Source of the DNA: Luteimonas arsenica
GTDB taxonomy: Bacteria; Pseudomonadota; Gammaproteobacteria; Xanthomonadales; Xanthomonadaceae
Assembly: GCF_004352825.1 (NCBI RefSeq)
Contig: NZ_SJRW01000001.1
Span: 744,001-808,000 of the forward strand
DNA: 64,000 nt
Direction: 5' to 3'
Part shown: piece by piece, positions 48,608-58,165 of the stretch
How positions within the stretch are numbered: position 1 is the first letter of the stretch
Layout of the letters: each line of letters opens with the position of its first letter
Position numbers and translations under genes: made by a program
Notes under the pieces: generated by a model
Seen by the model: only the letters and a program-made list of their open reading frames with translations
Told to the model about the DNA's origin: nothing
Databases searched by the model: none

Positions 48608-48708
48608 GGCGGGTCTCGGAGTGATGTCAGCCCCGCAGCATATGCCGGGACGAGGTGCCGCGCCCGGGCCGATGGTTTACCTTCTGCGCCACGGAAAAGG
48701 GGGCATCC

Positions 48709-50649
48709 ATGAAGGGATCGTGGCGTCGGGCACTGGCGGGACTGGTGGTGGGGTGGGTTCTGGCGGGGCAGGCCGTGGCGGCAACGCCGGGCGTCGACGA
48801 CCTGCTGCGGCGCGCCGAGTTCGAGGACGTCCAGATATCCCCCAAGGGGGACTACCTGGCCCTGCGCATGCCGTTCCCGGATCGCACCGTGCTGGCGATC
48901 ATGCGTCGTGCCGACCGCACCATCACCGCGACCATGGGTGCGGGGGAGGATGGCTTCATCGATAACGTCGTCTGGATCGGCGACGAACGCGTGCTTGCCT
49001 CGTGGTCGAAGCGGGTCGGCCATCGCGCCGAACCCTATGCGATGTCGTCGCTGCAGGTCATGGACGTCGACGGCCGCAACCGGCGTGCCTTCCACGGCTG
49101 GATCGTCGATGCCATGACCCACGACCCCGAGCGTGTGGTTGTCGTCGAGTGCGTGAGCGAGACCAGGAAAGGGTGTTCGACCCGCCTGCGTGAGATCGGG
49201 GTGCTGTCGCGGGGCAAGCCGCGCGACATTGTCGACGGCCCCGAGCGCAACGCGCGCTTCATGGTGGATCGCATGGGAAACCCGGTCTTCAGCTGGACGA
49301 CCAGCTGGGATGGTCACCAACTCGCTTTCCTCCGCCGCGGCGACGCCTGGATGCCGATCAACGACCAGGCCGTGAGCGGGGTCGAGGTCCATCCGGTGGG
49401 CGTGGATTACGAGATGCGGCATGGCTACCTGTGGTCGGAGCGCCGTTCGGGCCCGGACGTCATCGAGCGCATCGATCTTTCCGATGGCCGGCGCTCCATC
49501 GTGGCAAGCGATCCGGTGATGGATCCTGCGGGCCTGGTGCGATCGTTCGACCAGCGCGAAGTGATCGGCGTCCGCTATGGCCGCGGCACCCAGGAGATCC
49601 GCTACTTCAACGAGCAGCACCCGCATGTCCGGCTGTATCGGGAGCTCGAGCAGGAATTCGCCGGGAAGCACGTGCACGTGACCAGCTCCACCCGCGACGG
49701 CCGCCTGGTGGTGGTCGTCGTGACCGCGGATCGCGAGCCCGGTCGCTACTACCTGCTCGATATCGTCAGCGGCGAGATGAGCCGCCTGATCGAGCATCGC
49801 GAATGGATCGACCGCGCGATGCTGGCTGCCGTGGAACCGGTCGTGTTCGCTGCGCGGGATGGCCGCGAGCTCGACGGCTACCTGACCCTGCCGCTTCAGC
49901 CGGCCGCGGACGGGGCGCCGCTGGTGGTGCTGGTGCATGGCGGGCCGTTCGGCGTCCGCGACGGCTGGGGGTTCGATCCGGAGGTCCAGATGCTGGCCGC
50001 GCACGGCTATGCGGTAATGCAGGTGAACTTCCGTGGCTCGTCCGGCCGAGGCCGCGATTTCATGGAGTCCGGTTACCTGCAGTGGGGACGCGGAATGATC
50101 GACGACATCATCGACGGCACCCGCTGGGCACAGGCACGGGCCGGGGTTTCGCCGACCCGGGCCTGCATCTGGGGTGCCAGTTACGGCGGGTACGCGGCGT
50201 TGTTCGCGAGCGTGCGCGAGCCGGACATGTTCCGCTGTGCGATCGGCATGGCGGGCCCGTATGACCTCCCGACGATGTACAAGTGGGGCGACACCAAGGA
50301 TTCGCGCATGGGCAAACTGATGCTGGACAGGTACATCGGCGCCGATCGCGCCCGGCTGCGCGAGGATTCGCCCAGCAATCATGCCGCAGCGATACGTGCG
50401 GAGTTGCTGATCGTCCAGGGCGGACGCGACCGTCGCGTGCCGCCCGAGCACGCGCGCATCATGCGGCGCGAGCTGGACAAGGCGGGCAAGCGCTACGAGT
50501 GGTACCTGGCCGGGGACGAGACGCACGGTTTCCACGACGACCGCAGCGAACGCGAGTACTACACCCGCGTCCTGGGTTTCCTCGGCCGGCATCTCCCGGT
50601 GGCCGCAGTGGCCACCGCCGTGGAAAGCAGTGAAGGAGGATTGCCATGA
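48709..50649 (+). CDS. S9 family prolyl oligopeptidase-type peptidase
   Basis: A 646-residue secreted peptidase: signal peptide (LAGLVVGWVLAGQAVAA), an N-terminal beta-propeller-like part to about 385, and an alpha/beta hydrolase domain with nucleophile S491 in WGASYGGYAAL, acid D574 in QGGRDRRVP and H606 in DETHGF. It degrades peptides in the periplasm. The ATG at 48709 begins the signal peptide. Its 3' end overlaps the DUF4349 gene by 4 bases. Confidence 0.92.
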   Translation: MKGSWRRALAGLVVGWVLAGQAVAATPGVDDLLRRAEFEDVQISPKGDYLALRMPFPDRTVLAIMRRADRTITATMGAGEDGFIDNVVWIGDERVLASWSKRVGHRAEPYAMSSLQVMDVDGRNRRAFHGWIVDAMTHDPERVVVVECVSETRKGCSTRLREIGVLSRGKPRDIVDGPERNARFMVDRMGNPVFSWTTSWDGHQLAFLRRGDAWMPINDQAVSGVEVHPVGVDYEMRHGYLWSERRSGPDVIERIDLSDGRRSIVASDPVMDPAGLVRSFDQREVIGVRYGRGTQEIRYFNEQHPHVRLYRELEQEFAGKHVHVTSSTRDGRLVVVVVTADREPGRYYLLDIVSGEMSRLIEHREWIDRAMLAAVEPVVFAARDGRELDGYLTLPLQPAADGAPLVVLVHGGPFGVRDGWGFDPEVQMLAAHGYAVMQVNFRGSSGRGRDFMESGYLQWGRGMIDDIIDGTRWAQARAGVSPTRACIWGASYGGYAALFASVREPDMFRCAIGMAGPYDLPTMYKWGDTKDSRMGKLMLDRYIGADRARLREDSPSNHAAAIRAELLIVQGGRDRRVPPEHARIMRRELDKAGKRYEWYLAGDETHGFHDDRSEREYYTRVLGFLGRHLPVAAVATAVESSEGGLP

Positions 50650-51479
50650 GCGGCGGCCGTCGTTCCGGCACCGGCCTGCTGCATCCGGCCCGCCTCGGCG
50701 GGTTCGCGGCATGCCTGTGGCTGCTTGCGGCCTGCTCGGAGAAGGTGGCGACGCTCGACATGCCAGCCGGCGCGCCGCCTTCGCGCGAAGCGGCACAGGC
50801 CGCAGCCGACGGCGGCATCGCCAGCTACCTGGCCTATGAGCACACCGTCGGCATCTCGCTGGCCGCCGCCGACATGGCGGCGCGCGTGGGGGCGCTGCAG
50901 GCCGCCTGCAACGACGGCCGCTTCGGCGAATGCGCCGTGCTCAACGTCTGGCAGCAGGGCGGCGACCATCCCGGCGGCAGCATCGGCGTGCGCATCGTGC
51001 CCGCCGGCGTGGAGCCGATGATCGCCCTGGCCAGCGGTGGCGCCGAAATCGGCAGCCGCAGCACCCGCGCCGAGGACCTGGCCGTGGCCGTGCGCGACAA
51101 CACGCTGGCGCAGGAGCGGCTGCGCAAGGAACTGGAGCGCCTCAACGGCTTCCAGGCCCGGCGCGACCTGGCCGTGGCCGACATGATCGCTCTGTCCGAG
51201 CGCCTGGCCGCTACCGAGGCGCAGCTCGAAGCCGCCGAGCGCGAGGCCGCGCAGCACCGCCGCCGCATCGACACCCAGCTGCTGACCTTCAATTTCAGCG
51301 CCACCCGCAGCCAGGAGGCGCAGGGCGAGGTCTCGCGCGCACTGCGCGACTTCGGCGGCATCCTCGCCAGCGGCACGGCGTGGACGATCCGGGCGGCGGC
51401 ATTCCTGCTGCCGGTGCTGGCGGTGTTCGCGGTGCTGGTGCTGGTGATCCGCCGATTGCGCCGCCGCGGGAAGCGCTGA
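50646..51479 (+). CDS. DUF4349-type lipoprotein
   Basis: A 277-residue protein. Signal sequence with lipobox LLAAC (Cys 35), a beta domain (ASYLAYEHTVGISLAAADM), a central coiled coil (about 150-205: ERLRKELERLNGF to LEAAEREAAQHRRR), and a C-terminal membrane helix (AAAFLLPVLAVFAVLVLVI) with a basic tail. This matches DUF4349 proteins; role unknown. GAAGGAGG precedes the ATG inside the end of the S9 gene. Confidence 0.82.
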   Translation: MSGGRRSGTGLLHPARLGGFAACLWLLAACSEKVATLDMPAGAPPSREAAQAAADGGIASYLAYEHTVGISLAAADMAARVGALQAACNDGRFGECAVLNVWQQGGDHPGGSIGVRIVPAGVEPMIALASGGAEIGSRSTRAEDLAVAVRDNTLAQERLRKELERLNGFQARRDLAVADMIALSERLAATEAQLEAAEREAAQHRRRIDTQLLTFNFSATRSQEAQGEVSRALRDFGGILASGTAWTIRAAAFLLPVLAVFAVLVLVIRRLRRRGKR

Positions 51480-51482
51480 GCG

Positions 51483-52364
51483 ATGCGCGCTCCGCTGCTG
51501 GTGGCGCTGCTCGCACTCGCCGGAGGTGCACAGGCCGCGTGCCCGCCGGCCGGCCACGACGAGGCCTCGCTGCAGGTGCTCAAGGCGGAAGGCGCGGCGG
51601 TCGTCGACGAGGGCGGACGCCTCGCACTCGCGGTGGAGCTGGTCGACTGCCTGGGTCACCCCGAGCCCTCGCTGCGCGACGGCATCGCCTATGGGCTGAT
51701 CGCCGACTGGATGCGCGCCGGCGCATTCGACGCGGAGGGCCTGCGCACGCTGCGCGAGGCGCTGTACGAAGCGCTCGACGGTCCCGAGGGCGACGGCTTC
51801 GCGCGCCCCTTCGCCGTACTGGTGCTGTCCGAGGTGGCCCGTACCGACCGCGTGGCGCCGTGGATGGATCCGGCCGAACGCGACGGGATGCTCGACAGGG
51901 CCACCGACTACGTCGCGGGCGTCCGCGACTATCGCGGCCATGACAACGACGCAGGCTGGCGCCATGGCGTCGCGCACGGCGCCGACTGGCTGATGCAACT
52001 GGTACTCAATCCGGCGCTGGAGCGTGGTCAGCTGGACCGCATCCTCGCTGCGGTCGCCACGCAGGTCGTGCCGGAGTCAGCGCATGCCTATGTGTTCGAC
52101 GAACCCGCACGGCTCGCGCGGCCGGTGCTCTACGTGGCCGCGCGCGGGCTGCATACCGGGACGGAGTGGCAGTCATGGTTCGCGGCGCTGCCGCCGGGGC
52201 TGGGTGACGCGGCGCTGGCCCATGCCGACGACGGCTGGTTGGCGCGCAGGCATGACCTGGTGGCCTTCCTCCAGGCCGTGTACGTGGCGGCTGACCGCTC
52301 CGGCAATGAGTCCGTCCGTGCGCTGAAACCGGCCGCCGACGCCGCGCTCAAGGCTATTCCCTGA
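51483..52364 (+). CDS. DUF2785 domain-containing protein
   Basis: A 293-residue, mostly helical protein with a signal peptide (APLLVALLALAGGAQAAC). The mature part matches the DUF2785 family (LRDGIAYGLIADWM, WRHGVAHGADWLMQL). Function unknown. It starts 3 bases after the DUF4349 stop and is the last gene of the S9-DUF4349-DUF2785 operon. Confidence 0.85.
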   Translation: MRAPLLVALLALAGGAQAACPPAGHDEASLQVLKAEGAAVVDEGGRLALAVELVDCLGHPEPSLRDGIAYGLIADWMRAGAFDAEGLRTLREALYEALDGPEGDGFARPFAVLVLSEVARTDRVAPWMDPAERDGMLDRATDYVAGVRDYRGHDNDAGWRHGVAHGADWLMQLVLNPALERGQLDRILAAVATQVVPESAHAYVFDEPARLARPVLYVAARGLHTGTEWQSWFAALPPGLGDAALAHADDGWLARRHDLVAFLQAVYVAADRSGNESVRALKPAADAALKAIP

Positions 52365-52379
52365 GCGCTGCGCGAGGTT

Positions 52380-52676
52380 TCAGTCCTCGTCTTCCTCGTC
52401 GAACTCCACCAGTGCATCGAGATCGAAGGCCAGCGCCTCCACCGCCTCGCGCACGCGGCGTGCGGTCGAGGGGTTGGGTGCGTCGATCTCGATGGTGTGG
52501 CCCTGCGGGCCGTCGACGTCGCTGAGGCCGGCGGAGCTGGAGTCGGCGTCGTCGAGCTGGGGCATCAGGTCGTCGATCTCCTCCACGTGCTCGATCCCGT
52601 CAAGGCTCTGCAGCAGGTTGATGATGGCGCGCGCGGTGTCGTCGCTGCCGGTGAGGCGGATGCGGAGCAGGGCCAT
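52380..52676 (-). CDS. Small acidic hypothetical protein with ferredoxin-like fold
   Basis: A 98-residue acidic protein: MALLRIRLTGSDDTARAIIN, then LQSLDGIEHVEEIDDLMPQL, then an alternating strand-helix end (HTIEIDAPNPSTARRVREAV) and a D/E-rich tail. The beta-alpha-beta order is ACT- or ferredoxin-like. No family recognised. GAGGAT precedes the ATG at 52676. Convergent with the DUF2785 gene. Confidence 0.65.
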   Translation of the reverse strand: MALLRIRLTGSDDTARAIINLLQSLDGIEHVEEIDDLMPQLDDADSSSAGLSDVDGPQGHTIEIDAPNPSTARRVREAVEALAFDLDALVEFDEEDED

Positions 52677-52771
52677 CGGGGGATCCTCTTGTGGGCGGCC
52701 TGTGGCGGAGGGGGGAAGCACGCCCGCAGGCTAGGAAGCCGCCGGCTAACGCCGCGTGATGGCGGCCACCT

Positions 52772-53713
<942 letters not shown>

Positions 53714-53812
53714 GTCGGGACTCCGGTCGGGATGCCCCGATTGTTGCCCATCCGGTCGCCGGGCTGACTATCGGCACATTCGCTATATGGAAGTTCGTAC
53801 TAGTCTGCGGGC

Positions 53813-54193
53813 ATGGTCGAACAGCCGCCACCGCCGGACATCGAAGCCGCCCTGCGCAAGTTCCAGCGCGAACTGAGCTCGGGCGTGGTGGCCCTGGCCC
53901 TGTTGGCCGTCCTGTCGCGCGCCGCCGAGCCGATGTATGGCTACCAGATCGCCAAGACCCTGGAGCGCTTCGGCGACGGGGTGCTCAGCGGCAAGCAGAG
54001 CGCGCTGTACCCGGTGCTGCGCAACCTGGAGGCCGCGGCGTTGCTGTCCAGCCACGTCGGGCCATCGGATGCCGGCCCGCCGCGGCGCTACTACGAGATC
54101 ACCGGCGCCGGGCACGACGCCCTGCGCGAATGGGCCGCCGCCTGGCGCGCGACCCGCGACTCCGTCGACACCGTCCTGGAGGGGACCCCGTGA
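53813..54193 (+). CDS. PadR family transcriptional regulator
   Basis: A 126-residue PadR winged-helix protein: VALALLAVLSRAAEPMYGYQIAKTL, the LYPVLRNLEAAALLSS recognition helix and RRYYEITGAGHDALREW wing. It controls the sensor/DUF1700-like gene that it overlaps (TGATG). The region before it (53760-53812) is AT-richer, with TATATGG as a possible -10, and may hold its operator. Confidence 0.92.
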   Translation: MVEQPPPPDIEAALRKFQRELSSGVVALALLAVLSRAAEPMYGYQIAKTLERFGDGVLSGKQSALYPVLRNLEAAALLSSHVGPSDAGPPRRYYEITGAGHDALREWAAAWRATRDSVDTVLEGTP

Positions 54194-55113
54194 TGAACAC
54201 CCTGCCGCGCACCATCCCCGAATACCTCGAGCAGCTGCGGCGCGCACTGGCCGGCGCCGACCCGGCGATGATCCAGGACGCGCTCTACGACGCCGAGGAG
54301 TACCTGCGCTCCGAGCTCGCGGAGAACCCCGGCAAGTCGGAAGCCGAGGTCATCGCCACCGTCGCGTCCAGCTACGGCGCGCCCGACGAGGTCGCCGACA
54401 TCTATCGCGATACCGAGGTGACGGTGCAGACCGCGCTGCGCGCGCCGGCGCCGCCGCGGCGTGCCTCGGCGCTGGGTCGTTTCTTCGGCGTGGTCGCCGA
54501 TCCGCGGACCTACGGGTCGCTGTTCTACATGGTGCTGGCGTTGGCCACCGGCGTCTTCTACTTCACCTGGGTGGTGGCGGGCTTCTCCACCGCCGCCGGC
54601 CTGTCGGTGACGATCGTCGGCATTCCGCTGCTGATCCTGTTCTTCGGATCGATCCGCGTCCTGTCGCTGGTCGAAGGCCGGATCGTGGAAGTGATGCTGG
54701 GCGAGCGCATGCCGCGGCGGCCGCTGTACACCGTGCGCGGGCGCAGCATCTGGCAGCGCATCGGCGACATGTTCACCGATCCGCGCACCTGGAGCACGCT
54801 GCTGTACATGCTGCTGATGCTGCCGCTGGGCATCGCCTACTTCACGCTGGCCACGACCCTGCTGCTGCTCGGGATCTGCTTCGTGCTGGCGCCGATCGCG
54901 GTGTGGACCGGCATGACCGACCACTGGGTCGACAGCAACGACCTGGTGCTGGTCGGCATCAACGGCGTTCCGCTGGCGGGCTGGGAGCTGGTGCTGATGC
55001 TGCTGGCCGGCGTGCTGCTGCTGTTCGCCACCCTGCACCTGGCGCGCCTGATCGGCCGTGGCCACGGCCTGCTCGCCAAGCACCTGCTGGTGAAGACCGC
55101 CCAGTACGCCTGA
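54193..55113 (+). CDS. Sensor domain membrane protein (DUF1700/putative sensor)
   Basis: A 306-residue membrane protein. The N-terminal 70 residues form the DUF1700-like helical cap (IPEYLEQLRRALAGADPAMI), followed by a putative sensor domain (PF13796-like) with about four hydrophobic helices in pairs (FYMVLALATGVFYFTWVVAG, and LLYMLLMLPLGIAYFTL) and a final helix near 275. Similar genes sit behind PadR regulators and respond to envelope signals; function unknown. Confidence 0.82.
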   Translation: MNTLPRTIPEYLEQLRRALAGADPAMIQDALYDAEEYLRSELAENPGKSEAEVIATVASSYGAPDEVADIYRDTEVTVQTALRAPAPPRRASALGRFFGVVADPRTYGSLFYMVLALATGVFYFTWVVAGFSTAAGLSVTIVGIPLLILFFGSIRVLSLVEGRIVEVMLGERMPRRPLYTVRGRSIWQRIGDMFTDPRTWSTLLYMLLMLPLGIAYFTLATTLLLLGICFVLAPIAVWTGMTDHWVDSNDLVLVGINGVPLAGWELVLMLLAGVLLLFATLHLARLIGRGHGLLAKHLLVKTAQYA

Positions 55114-55126
55114 GCGGTCACTCAGG

Positions 55127-56437
55127 TCAGCGCTGCTTCGTGCCCGTGCGTGCCGGCTTCGCGGCGCGCGCGGGCCTGGCGCGCTTGGCGGGCGCGGCAT
55201 CGTGCTTCGCGATGAAGTCGCGCACCTTCGGGTACACCTTCGTGCGCCAGCGGCGGCCGCTGAAGATGCCGTAATGGCCGGCGCCCTCGACGGTCAGGTG
55301 TTCGCGGTCGGCACCGGCCACGCCCGTGCAGAGGTCGTGCGCGGCGCGGGTCTGGCCGAGGCCGGAGATGTCGTCGAGTTCGCCCTCGATGGTCATCAGC
55401 GCACAGCCCTCGATCGCCGACGGGTCGACGCGCTCGCCGGCCACGTCCCAGAGGCCGCGCGGCAGCAGGTGCTCCTGGAACACCACGCGCACGGTGTCGA
55501 GGTAGTACTCCGCCGGCATGTCCAGCACCGCGTTGTACTCGTCGTAGAACTTGCGGTGCGAAGCGGCATCCTCCTGGTCGCCCTTGACCAGGTCCTGATA
55601 GAAATCCCAGTGCGACATGAAATGGCGCTCGGGGTTCATGGCCACGAAGCCGGTGTGCTGCAGGAAGCCGGGATACACGCGGCGGCCGCGGCCGGGGTAG
55701 TTCGGCGGCACCACATGGATCAGGTTGCTGGTGAACCACCACAGCGGCTTCTTCGCCGCGAGGTTGTTGACCGCGGTGGGCGATTCACGGGTGTCGATCG
55801 GGCCGCCCATCATCACCATCGAGCGCGGCACCGGCTCCCCGCGCGAGGCCATCAGCGAGATCGCGGCCAGCACCGGCACGGTCGGCTGGCAGACGCTCAT
55901 CACGTGCAGGCGCTCGGCGCCGATGTGGCGGATGAACTCCTCGATGTAGGCGACATAGTCGTCGAGGGTGAAGGCGCCGGCCTCCTTCGGCACCATGCGC
56001 GCGTCGACCCAGTCGGTGATGTAGACCTTGTGGTCGGGCAGCAGGGTGCGCACGGTGTCGCGCAGCAGGGTGGCGTGGTGGCCCGACAGCGGCGCGACCA
56101 CCAGCACGGTGGGCTGGTCCTTCATGCCGAGGATGTTCTCGGCGTCGTCGGTGTAGCGCTTGAAGCGCAGCAGGCGGCAGAAGGGCTTGTCCAGCGCGAC
56201 CTTTTCCACCACCGGCACGTCATGACCGTCCTTGACCACCTGGTGGATGGCGAAGGCGGGCTTCTCGTAGTCCTTGCCGATGCGGTGCAGCAACTCGTTG
56301 CCCGCGGCCACCCGGGTGGCGCCGGGAAGGGAGGACAGCCAGGTGCCGTCTGCGCCGAAGATCCTCGCGTTGGCCTGCGCCAGCTCGGTGAAGGGAGCGA
56401 GCAGGGTGCGGTTGAACTCGTGCAGTTGATACATCAT
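55127..56437 (-). CDS. phaZ: Intracellular polyhydroxyalkanoate depolymerase
   Basis: A 436-residue PhaZ. The nucleophile is cysteine, C183 in VMSVCQPTVP, the hallmark of type I intracellular PHB depolymerases; C-terminal catalytic Asp and His are in IEGELDDISGLG and EGAGHYGIFSG. It releases 3-hydroxybutyrate from stored granules. A basic Lys/Ala-rich tail follows (AKRARPARAAKPAR), possibly granule- or DNA-associated. The start is one of two adjacent ATGs at 56432-56437. No PHA synthase is in the window. Confidence 0.92.
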   Translation of the reverse strand: MMYQLHEFNRTLLAPFTELAQANARIFGADGTWLSSLPGATRVAAGNELLHRIGKDYEKPAFAIHQVVKDGHDVPVVEKVALDKPFCRLLRFKRYTDDAENILGMKDQPTVLVVAPLSGHHATLLRDTVRTLLPDHKVYITDWVDARMVPKEAGAFTLDDYVAYIEEFIRHIGAERLHVMSVCQPTVPVLAAISLMASRGEPVPRSMVMMGGPIDTRESPTAVNNLAAKKPLWWFTSNLIHVVPPNYPGRGRRVYPGFLQHTGFVAMNPERHFMSHWDFYQDLVKGDQEDAASHRKFYDEYNAVLDMPAEYYLDTVRVVFQEHLLPRGLWDVAGERVDPSAIEGCALMTIEGELDDISGLGQTRAAHDLCTGVAGADREHLTVEGAGHYGIFSGRRWRTKVYPKVRDFIAKHDAAPAKRARPARAAKPARTGTKQR

Positions 56438-56531
56438 CGGCGGCGGAGACCCCTGTGGTTGGCGCGCTGCAGCATAACGCAGCCGGCCGTGCACGGAAGG
56501 TGGCCATTGGTCGAGAGGTGCTCGGGCGTAT

Positions 56532-57122
56532 TCAGGAAACTTCGAGGGCCGTGGCACCCGGCGCCAGGGCAGGCGACAGCCAGCAGTGCGAGCCCAGGGC
56601 GCGGAAGCCGGCGGCCTCGAAGCGGCGGCGGTAGAAGGCCCCCGGGCGGGCGATGTAGCCGTCCTCGTCGCCCTCGGCGGCGTCCTCGCGGGCGAAGGCC
56701 TCGAGGAAGGCGACGCCGCCGCAGAGCTCGGCCAGGCCCGGCAGGCCGCGGTCGAACTCGCGTGCCTGCAGGTAGTGCAGCACGTCGCTGCAGACCAGCA
56801 GGTCGACCGGTGGGCAGGGACGCAGGTGTTCGAAGTCGGCGAAGCGCGCGTAGTGCAGGTTGCGGCGCGCGCCGTGGCGCTCGATCGCGTAGGCGCTGCT
56901 GTCGAAGCCGAGGTAGCGCGCCTTTGGCCGCAGCTTCAGCAGCGGCGCGCGCCAGGCGCCTTCGCCGCAGCCGACATCGAGCACGCTGCGCAGCGGGCGT
57001 TCGAGGTGGTACTCGGCCGTCGCCACCGCCAGCGCGACCTTGCGCGCGAGACGCTGCCGGCCGCCGATGCCGCCGCGGCGGTACCAGCGGTCGAAGTATT
57101 CGCGGTCATAGGTCTTGTCCAT
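56532..57122 (-). CDS. Class I SAM-dependent methyltransferase
   Basis: A 196-residue methyltransferase: motif I VLDVGCGEGAW (about 46-56), motif II acidic LGFDSSAYAI and motif IV DLLVCSDVLHYL. The opening MDKTYDREYFDRWYR is typical of this small-molecule methyltransferase group. Substrate unknown. It is divergent from the HemJ-like gene by 72 bases. Confidence 0.9.
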   Translation of the reverse strand: MDKTYDREYFDRWYRRGGIGGRQRLARKVALAVATAEYHLERPLRSVLDVGCGEGAWRAPLLKLRPKARYLGFDSSAYAIERHGARRNLHYARFADFEHLRPCPPVDLLVCSDVLHYLQAREFDRGLPGLAELCGGVAFLEAFAREDAAEGDEDGYIARPGAFYRRRFEAAGFRALGSHCWLSPALAPGATALEVS

Positions 57123-57194
57123 GGGCGGGCACGATACCGGCTGCGGCCGCCTCCGTGCGATCCTGTAGGCAGCCAATCTCCGGACAGCCACGCC

Positions 57195-57647
57195 ATGCAG
57201 ACCTATTTCTGGATCAAGTCGCTACATATCGTCTTCGTGATGGCCTGGGTGGCCGCGGCCTTCTATATGCCGCGCATCCTGATCAACATCGTGGAAGACG
57301 GCGGCAACGGCGCCGTGCGCGAACGCCTGCTGCTGATGGGGCGCCGCCTGTACCGCTTCGGCCACGTCATGTTCGGCCTGGCGGTGGTGGCCGGCCTGGT
57401 GCTGTGGCTGGGCTACCGCGTGATCCCGGACTTCCCGACCATGGTCGGCAGCGGCACCGGCTGGCTGCACGCCAAGCTGCTGCTGGTGGCGGTGATGTTC
57501 GCGCTGTACATCGTCGACGGCCGGCAGCTCAAGGGCGTCGCCCGCGGCGGCGGCCTGCCCTCCGCGAAGGCGCTGCGGATCCGCAACGAGCTGCCGGTGC
57601 TGATCCTGCTGGTGGTGGTGTGGCTGGTGATCGCGAAGCCGTTCTGA
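57195..57647 (+). CDS. CopD/HemJ-like membrane protein
   Basis: A 150-residue protein with four membrane helices. The first reads WIKSLHIVFVMAWVAAAFYMPRI, containing the histidine and the helix pattern of HemJ (UPF0093) protoporphyrinogen oxidases and CopD-family proteins. HemJ oxidises protoporphyrinogen IX in bacteria without HemG or HemY; this role is likely but not certain. Confidence 0.82.
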   Translation: MQTYFWIKSLHIVFVMAWVAAAFYMPRILINIVEDGGNGAVRERLLLMGRRLYRFGHVMFGLAVVAGLVLWLGYRVIPDFPTMVGSGTGWLHAKLLLVAVMFALYIVDGRQLKGVARGGGLPSAKALRIRNELPVLILLVVVWLVIAKPF

Positions 57648-57751
57648 GGCGGGCGGGACAGGCGGCAGGCGGATCGGGGGTTAGTCCTATACCCGGGTTC
57701 TGGCACGGCTGCTAGGCTCCGGGTCTGTAGTCGTATGTCATGGAGGATGTC

Positions 57752-58141
57752 GTGCGTATTCCTGGAAGGGCGTTCGTTCACGGGGCTGTGGTCGTCTTCG
57801 CGCTGGCCCTGTCTGGTTCTGCGCTTGCCGTTGGATCGGCTGCTTCGTTCCCGGCTCCGCTTCAGGGCGTATGGGAGCCATACCTGCCGTGTGATACCGG
57901 TGAAACATCGGACAGTGACAGCCGGTTCGAGATCACCCGGAGCCAGCGGTTGAACTACGAAGAGATCGAAGACATCGTCTCGGCCGAACTGCTGACGGAG
58001 TCGCCGTTCACCTGGCGCATCGTGACCACCTCCGACGTGGGCCCGCCGGAGCTGGAGCAGCCCTTCATCTACGTATTGAAGGATGATCGCCTCGCCGTGA
58101 ACGATGGGCAGAGCGCAAGGATGTACGCGCGCTGCAAGTGA
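57752..58141 (+). CDS. Periplasmic hypothetical protein, candidate immunity protein (X-Tfi)
   Basis: A 129-residue exported protein. Signal peptide MRIPGRAFVHGAVVVFALAL ends at SGSALA near residue 26. The mature domain has two cysteines, one in YLPCDTG and one as the penultimate residue, which could pair. No family is recognised. It lies 24 bases upstream of an effector-like gene in the same direction, the standard place and location signal for an immunity protein against a peptidoglycan-attacking type IV effector. GTG at 57752 was chosen because GGAGG lies five bases upstream; the ATG at 57740 overlaps that sequence. Confidence 0.6.
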   Translation: MRIPGRAFVHGAVVVFALALSGSALAVGSAASFPAPLQGVWEPYLPCDTGETSDSDSRFEITRSQRLNYEEIEDIVSAELLTESPFTWRIVTTSDVGPPELEQPFIYVLKDDRLAVNDGQSARMYARCK

Positions 58142-58165
58142 TCCGCGCTGGACAAGGACAGTCCG